In this document: one piece after another, positions 58,678 to 64,000 of the stretch
Numbering within the stretch: the stretch's first letter is position 1
How the letters are laid out: every line of letters begins with the position of its first letter
From: Lactuca virosa
Lineage: Eukaryota > Streptophyta > Magnoliopsida > Asterales > Asteraceae
Direction of reading: 5' to 3'
DNA: 64,000 nt
Assembly: GCA_928212115.1 (NCBI GenBank)
Contig: CAKMRJ010003334.1
Location: forward strand, 31,837,746-31,901,745
Notes under the pieces: model-generated
Database searches by the model: none
What the model was told of the DNA's origin: nothing
The model's input: the letters and a program-made list of their open reading frames with translations, nothing else
Position numbers and translations under genes: made by a program

Positions 58678-59441
58678 TGTTGGATATAGTGTCTAAGTCC
58701 ATAACTATATTTTGTATGTACTTGACCCGACCCGACATGGTCATTGGGTTGCACTTCACCCGAACAATTTATGGATAATCGTTTGAGAATAGTATAAGTT
58801 ATGATTTATTAATATATTATAAGTCCTAATATATTAATATAAAATCATATTATTTAACTAGTATTGATCTATAAGTAATCTAGAATTAATTTAGAGATCA
58901 AAAGTATGACTAATTAAATATGGGCTCTTGTATTTATATAGTGTGGGCTAATGCTTATTTGGAATGGGCTAGGCTTGCATGGAAAGTTCATGGATACTCC
59001 ATGGAGCTTTAACCCATGGATCTCATGGAAATGAAAAGACATGGGTATTAGGGTTTACATGGATGTAACCCTAATCCACCACACTATATAAAGGAGGCTT
59101 TGGTTCTTGAAATCACATGAGTTGTGGTGAGTAAAGTAAGAGGGCCGATTTCAAGAAGGTGATTACTATTCTCTCAAAGTTCCAAGTTTGTGGTGATTTG
59201 TGATTTCCATTTGAGGCATCCACACTATTGGTGCTAGGCTCTAAAACTCCAAGCAATCAACTACAACTACAAGGTAAGTAATTCTACTAGCTTTATTTGA
59301 TTCAAGTTCCCCATGCCATGCTAGATAGGATAAGAACCTTGGAAAAATAATTATTTGCATGTATCATAGTCAAACATAGATCCAAGGTTTCTAGGGTTGC
59401 ATGTACACCATAGGAGTGTTAGAATGCTCAAAAACCCATCA
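58678..59441 (+). repeat. 5' LTR of copia element
   Basis: 764 bp, TGTTGG...CCCATCA. Canonical TATATAAA at 59095-59102. Confidence 0.93.
59095..59102 (+). promoter_or_regulatory. TATA box of copia LTR
   Basis: TATATAAA followed by GGAGGCTTTGG. Transcription would be expected to start near 59130, leaving about 310 bp of R-U5. Confidence 0.65.
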
Positions 59442-59442
59442 G

Positions 59443-59454
59443 TGGTATCAGAGC
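59443..59454 (+). other. Primer-binding site of copia element
   Basis: TGGTATCAGAGC, one base after the LTR, initiator tRNA-Met complement. Confidence 0.95.
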
Positions 59455-60253
59455 CTGGTTTGTTTATTTGATACTTGATGCAAAAAAAAAAAAAAAAAAC
59501 TTGAAAATCGAAGTTTTGTTCAAAAGCTCGTATCAAAATTTCAAGTTTTGTATATGTACTTACGATTCTTGAAATTTTTGATATGAACACTCATAAACAT
59601 ATGAGTTTAGAAGATCATAGAAATTATGTGCTAATAATTGATTAGATTAATTCTTGATCTTTATGTGTTTTAATGGAGTCCATAACTAGTTCTTAAGTTA
59701 TGGATAACCAAAAGTCACATTTATAAATAACCATTAAAAGAACACATAGGTTACAAAAAAGGAAGAGTCTTCATTTTTACTAACCATTAACTCATAAGTT
59801 ATGAGAAATGAAAAGTTTTGAAAGTTTACAAAACTTGCCCTCAAGTTTTGGAACATGTAAAGTCATATTAAAAACTTTAGTTCCAACCCCTAGAATTTTA
59901 AAAGTTAAAATTCAACCCTTATACTTTATAATATTATAAGTTTAATAATATTTATATATGTATAAGATCAAGTCGTCTTACCGCTAGTACGCCTCATTCA
60001 CGAAGCCGGTCTATAAGGGGGTATAAGGTTGTTGCCTATAAAATGGCAACTTAATGGGTGTCCACTCTCACCCACCGCTTCCTTGATCAGTGGAGGGTCG
60101 TTAGCCGAACGGGTAGGACAAGGACTTATAAATTCTCATTAAAAGTATAATGATAATACTAAAGTAACTAAACTTTATTGAATTCCCAATCTTAGTTATT
60201 TTAGGAAAATGTGAATAAGGTGCTAATCCATGAAATTACACTTTACACTTTGT

Positions 60254-60306
60254 TTAAGTCGTTAGTGGAGCGTGTGTGGTTAACCGGCACACTAACTTGA
60301 ACTTAA
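60254..60306 (+). ncRNA. Leader hairpin 1 of copia element
   Basis: Perfect 7-bp stem GTTAGTG (60261-60267) / CACTAAC (60290-60296), extended across an internal loop by TTAAGT / ACTTAA. The 22-nt loop (60268-60289) contains GTGTGTGGTTAACC and is identical to that of hairpin 2. Confidence 0.65.
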
Positions 60307-60343
60307 CAAGGTAGGTAAAGGGTGACTTAATGTTTATCATAGT

Positions 60344-60379
60344 ATCGATGGAGCGTGTGTGGTTAACCGGCACATCGAT
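60344..60379 (+). ncRNA. Leader hairpin 2 of copia element
   Basis: Perfect 7-bp stem ATCGATG (60344-60350) / CATCGAT (60373-60379) closing the same 22-nt loop as hairpin 1, with an unrelated stem sequence. The centre GGTTAACC is self-complementary, as in retroviral dimerisation loops. Confidence 0.65.
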
Positions 60380-60754
60380 TGAGGGGTAATACATTAAGGG
60401 TACCAAGTAATTTGCATGGTTACTTCACACCTTGTTTTGTGATCCTCGGCATCCCAGTCACAAAACTTGAAGGGCACACTCGAGATTGAAACATGCCATT
60501 GAAGAAAGTTCAATGAATCTCAAAGAATCTAGGAGTTTCTAAACCAATTAAAACCTAATTAAATATTTCGTTTTTCATGGTGGAAATTGGTGAATCGTCA
60601 TTCACCTACCTTCAAGTATCTTATAGCTTAGATTACGACATCCCTCTTCTAAGTTATAAAATATTGTGTTGGGTCCTAGCCTTAATATTACATTTGGGTG
60701 TTTTGTTAAGGACTATCTCTATATCTAATCTAATCTATTCCCTCTTCTTTTCAG

Positions 60755-61640
60755 ATGTCTTCCAATAACAATGCTTCTGGCTCAAACCCTACTAGCTCCT
60801 TCTCTCTCATGAATCTTGTGGGAGAGTCATCTTTGATGGGTCCAACTTTACAGATTGGATCAGAAACATCAGGATGGTCACTCGGTATGAGAACAAAGAA
60901 TATGCTCTCGACAAGGAGCTGAAGGTACCCGAGCCAACTGCTACTCCTGAAGAGCTTGCTGAATATGAGGTACATGAAAGAGATGCTACAAAAGTGGCAT
61001 GCATCATGATGGCCACCATGACAGCCGAGCTCCAAAAGTCCTATGAGGACTATTATCCTTTTGAGATGCACCAGGACTTGATGGACCGCTACCATCAAAG
61101 TGTTCGTCAAGAGCGATATGAAATAATCTCCTCCATGATAACAACCCGAATGAAGGATGGTGAACCCATCACGGGCCACATGCAGAAAATGCAAAGGTAT
61201 GTGGACCGTTTACTGAAGCTGAATGTGAACTTCCCTGAGGAGTTAGCAATAGACATCATTTTGCACTCCTTGCCATCGTGTTATGATCAATTCCGCATGA
61301 CATATCACATGAACAAGGAAGAAGTCACCCTCAGCAAACTTCAAGGACTCTTGAAGACCGCCGAAAGTGGTCTAAAGGGTAAGTCGGTTGTTACTACTCC
61401 TACTCCTACTCCAACTGCGGCCAATGTCTTGGCAATCGGGCATGGCAAAGGGAAGAAGAGAAAGAACCCTTCTAAGGGTACCAAGGGTAAGACCCTTGAA
61501 GGCTCCTCTTCAAGCAAAACCAAGAAAGGTTTTGTCACTCCTTCTGCTAACCCTAATGAGGCTGAATGCTTCTATTGCCATGAAAAGTCGCACTGGAAGC
61601 GAAACTGCCCAAAGTACCAGCAAGATTTGAAGGATGGGAA
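60755..61640 (+). pseudogene. Copia Gag, frameshifted near the start
   Basis: ATG at 60755 (MSSNNNASGSNP) follows the leader. The frame changes between about 60810 and 60835, after which FDGSNFTDWIRNIRM and the rest are open. Gag (UBN2) domain through the ELAIDIILHSLPSCYDQF and EVTLSKLQGLLKTAES blocks, a basic Lys-rich stretch, then a CCHC knuckle (CFYCHEKSHWKRNCP, about 61567-61611). The frame continues into protease without a stop. Confidence 0.9.
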
Positions 61641-64000
61641 AGTAAAACCCAACCATGCAGGTATATACACTATATTGTCTAATAACTCACCTCATTCTAA
61701 GTCTTGGGTCCTTGATACAGGTTGTGGTATTCACATATGTTGTGATTTGCAGGGACTAAAAAGAAGTGAGAATGTGGAGCAGGGAAAGATAAACTTGATC
61801 ATGGGAAACAGGAAAGCTTACTTGTCACCAAGATAGGAGTTTATTCCTTAGTGCTAAATAGTGGGTTTACATTAGATTTGAATAAATGTTATTATTCGCC
61901 AGAAATGGCAAGAAATGTTATTTCCTTTCATGCATTGTATAAACAAGGTTTTACCTTTTATTTTGATAATAATAATGGTAGTATTGATGCTTTCTTTAAT
62001 AATGTTCTTTATTTTAAAGCATTACCTTGTGATGGCGTGTATGAAACTGTATATGTTGTAGATAATCTAGGAAATAATGTATTGTGTATTAACTCTTCCA
62101 CTAGCTTAGATAAAGCATCCTTATGGCATTGTCGTCTTGGACATGTAAGCAAGAAACGCATAGGCCAACTCCAAAAGGATGGAGTCTTGGAGTCATTTGA
62201 CCTAAAGTCAGATGATAGTTGTGAATCTTGTTTGCTTGGTAAAATGACAAATTCACCTTTTACTGGCACTTGTGCTAGGGGTGAAGGTTTGTTGGACCTC
62301 ATACACACGGATGTGTGTGGACCCTTCAGAACCGCCACAAGAGATGCTAATCGGTTTTATGTGACTTTTACTGATGATTTTAGTAGATATGGATATGTCT
62401 ACCTAATCAAGCATAAGTCAGAAACCTTTGAGAAATTCAAAGAGTTTAAGCAAGAAGTGGAGAATCAGTTGGGAGGAACATTAAGATGCTTCGATCCGAT
62501 CGTGGTGGTGAGTATCTTAGTACTGAGTTCCTTGACTATCTTAAGGAATGTGGGATTGTCTCACAATTGACACCTCCTAGGACACCACAGTTGAATGGTG
62601 TAGCTGAGAGGCGCAATCGGACCTTGTTGGACATGGTTCGTTCCATGATGAGTCGAGCTTCGCTACCAATCTCATTTTGGGGGTATGCCTTAGAGACTGC
62701 CGCCCATATCCTTAATCTAGTCCCTACAAAGAAGGTTGCCAAAACACCTCACGAGGTGTGGACTGGAAAAGTTCCCAATCTAGACCACATCAAGATTTGG
62801 GGTTGCGAGGATTTCGTGAGACGCGAGACTCACGATAAGCTCGAACCCCGAAGCGAAAGGTGTATTTTCATCGGCTACCCACAAAAATCCTTTGGTTACA
62901 TCTTCTACAGACCCAGTGATAATGTGGTCTTGTAGCAAGAAGAGGATTCTTTCGAGAGAGAGAGAATTCATGAGCCAAGGAGACAGTGGGAGGCAAATTG
63001 ACCTTGAGGAAATTCAAGAGTCAAGTGGTGAAGGAACCTCAAACCCTAGCCCTCAACCTGAGGAGGAAACTCCTGTTGAGCCGACTGAAGAATCTATACC
63101 TCTGAGGCGTTCCACCAGAGTTAGGAATGCACCTGAGCATTATTATGGTTTTCATATTACTGCAGAAGGTGAGACACTTATCAGTGATAACACACTGGTA
63201 AATCTGGATGAGCCTAACAGCTACACGGAAGCCATGGCAGGCCCTGAGGCTGCTAAATGGAAAGAGGCTATGGATAGCGAGATACAGTCCATGTATGACA
63301 ATCAAGTTTGGAACTTGGTTGACAATGTACCTGATCGTAAGATAGTTGGGTGCAAATGGATCTTCAAGAAGAAGACCGACATGGATGGTAATGTACACAC
63401 TTATAAGGCACGACTGGTTGCAAAGGGTTATTCTCAAACTCCGGGAGTTGATTATGATGAGACCTTTTCACCAGTGGCCAAGATTAAGTCTATTAGGGTT
63501 CTGTTAGCCATTGCTGCATTTCATGATTATGAAATATGGCAAATGGATGTCAAAACCGCTTTCCTTAATGGAAAGTTGGCTGAAGATGTTTACATGGTTC
63601 AGCCAGAGGGTTTTGTCAGTACAGAGTACCCCAGTAGAGTGTGTAAGCTCGAGAAATCCATTTATGGATTAAAACAGGCACCTCGCAGATGGAATCTTTG
63701 CTTTGATGAGAAAGTCAAAGAATTTGGCTTTTCAAGGAGTGAAGATGAATCTTGTGTCTATATCAAGGCTAGTGGGAGTATAGTCAGCTTTTTGGTACTG
63801 TATGTGGATGACATACTACTCATAGGAAATGACATCCCAACCCTGCAGGAAGTAAAGTCCTGGCTTGGGAAGTGTTTCGCTATGAAGGACCTTGGAGAAG
63901 CTGCCTATATCCTAGGGATAAGGATTTTGAGAAACAGGAGTAAAAGACTAATTGGACTTAGTCAAAGCACCTATGTGGACAAAGTGTTGAAAAGGTTCAA
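61641..64000 (+). pseudogene. Copia Pol: PR, integrase, RT (partial, frameshifted)
   Basis: Protease with WVLDTGCGIH (61707-61736). Frameshift near 61825, then the pre-integrase finger (LWHCRLGHVSKKR ... CESCLLGKM). Integrase core D in IHTDVCGPF; a frameshift near 62485 precedes the second D (RSDRGGEY) and E (GVAERRNRTLL). TAG at 62933-62935 and a GA-repeat frameshift near 62950. From about 62967 an open frame with no stop carries RT: WKEAMDSEIQSM, CKWIFKKKTD, WQMDVKTAFLNG, YGLKQAPR and the active site YVDD at 63801-63812, then runs off the window. The order PR-INT-RT is copia-type. Confidence 0.93.

Larger units (their letters stand above)
58678..64000 (+). mobile_element. Ty1/copia retrotransposon, 5' part (continues past window)
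   Basis: 5' LTR, PBS, long leader, gag and pol up to RT. Left target site is probably CTTAC (58673-58677). Coding regions carry several frameshifts and a stop. The LTR start (TGTTGGATATAGTGTCTAAG) and leader are related to the gag-only copia element at 25379-33101. The 3' end lies outside the window. Confidence 0.93.

Overview
This window is plant nuclear DNA from a dicot. The left third carries intron-containing plant genes (an organelle-targeted Mn superoxide dismutase and two MacroD-type macro-domain genes). Almost everything else is nested plant transposable elements. The recurrent CTCG-N-CGAG motifs in the long LTRs and the overall mix of elements resemble lettuce/Asteraceae genomes; that assignment is inference from memory, not a database result. 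I see no bacterial, organellar, rRNA, tRNA or CRISPR features.

Layout. 1-1.5 kb: intergenic. 1.5-2.8 kb (-): six-exon MnSOD gene, intact. 3.1-8.0 kb (-): tandem duplication of a six-exon macro-domain gene; the right copy looks intact, the left copy has lost its N-terminal extension and changed two active-site positions. 8.3-8.6 kb: small Helitron-like element. 8.78-17.31 kb: a non-autonomous hAT element (perfect 8-bp target duplication) that contains a 7.15-kb LTR retrotransposon without gag/pol (LARD-like). 17.8-23.1 kb (-): a bZIP transcription-factor pseudogene whose first coding exon is split by a solo LTR, which is itself split by a second solo LTR of the same family in opposite orientation. 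23.8-24.9 kb: second hAT derivative. 25.4-33.1 kb (-): young Ty1/copia-type element with 801-bp LTRs that keeps only gag (TR-GAG type).

33.5-58.7 kb: a pile of Ty3/gypsy (Tekay-like chromovirus) elements, mostly on the minus strand and truncated. A nearly complete plus-strand element (43,808-52,011) sits inside one of their LTRs. 58.7-64.0 kb: a plus-strand Ty1/copia element with recognisable gag, protease, integrase and reverse transcriptase, broken by frameshifts and running off the window.

The most interesting signals are non-coding RNA-like structures inside the retroelement leaders. (1) Both copia leaders carry two hairpins with a shared 22-nt loop holding the palindrome GGTTAACC, on 6-8-bp stems that differ between hairpins and covary between elements; this looks like a dimerisation/packaging signal shared by an autonomous-type element and a gag-only one. 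(2) Four gypsy leaders carry, just after the primer-binding site, a ~43-nt structure with invariant outer arms and covarying inner arms. (3) An intron-like AT-rich insert separates gag from protease in two diverged gypsy elements.
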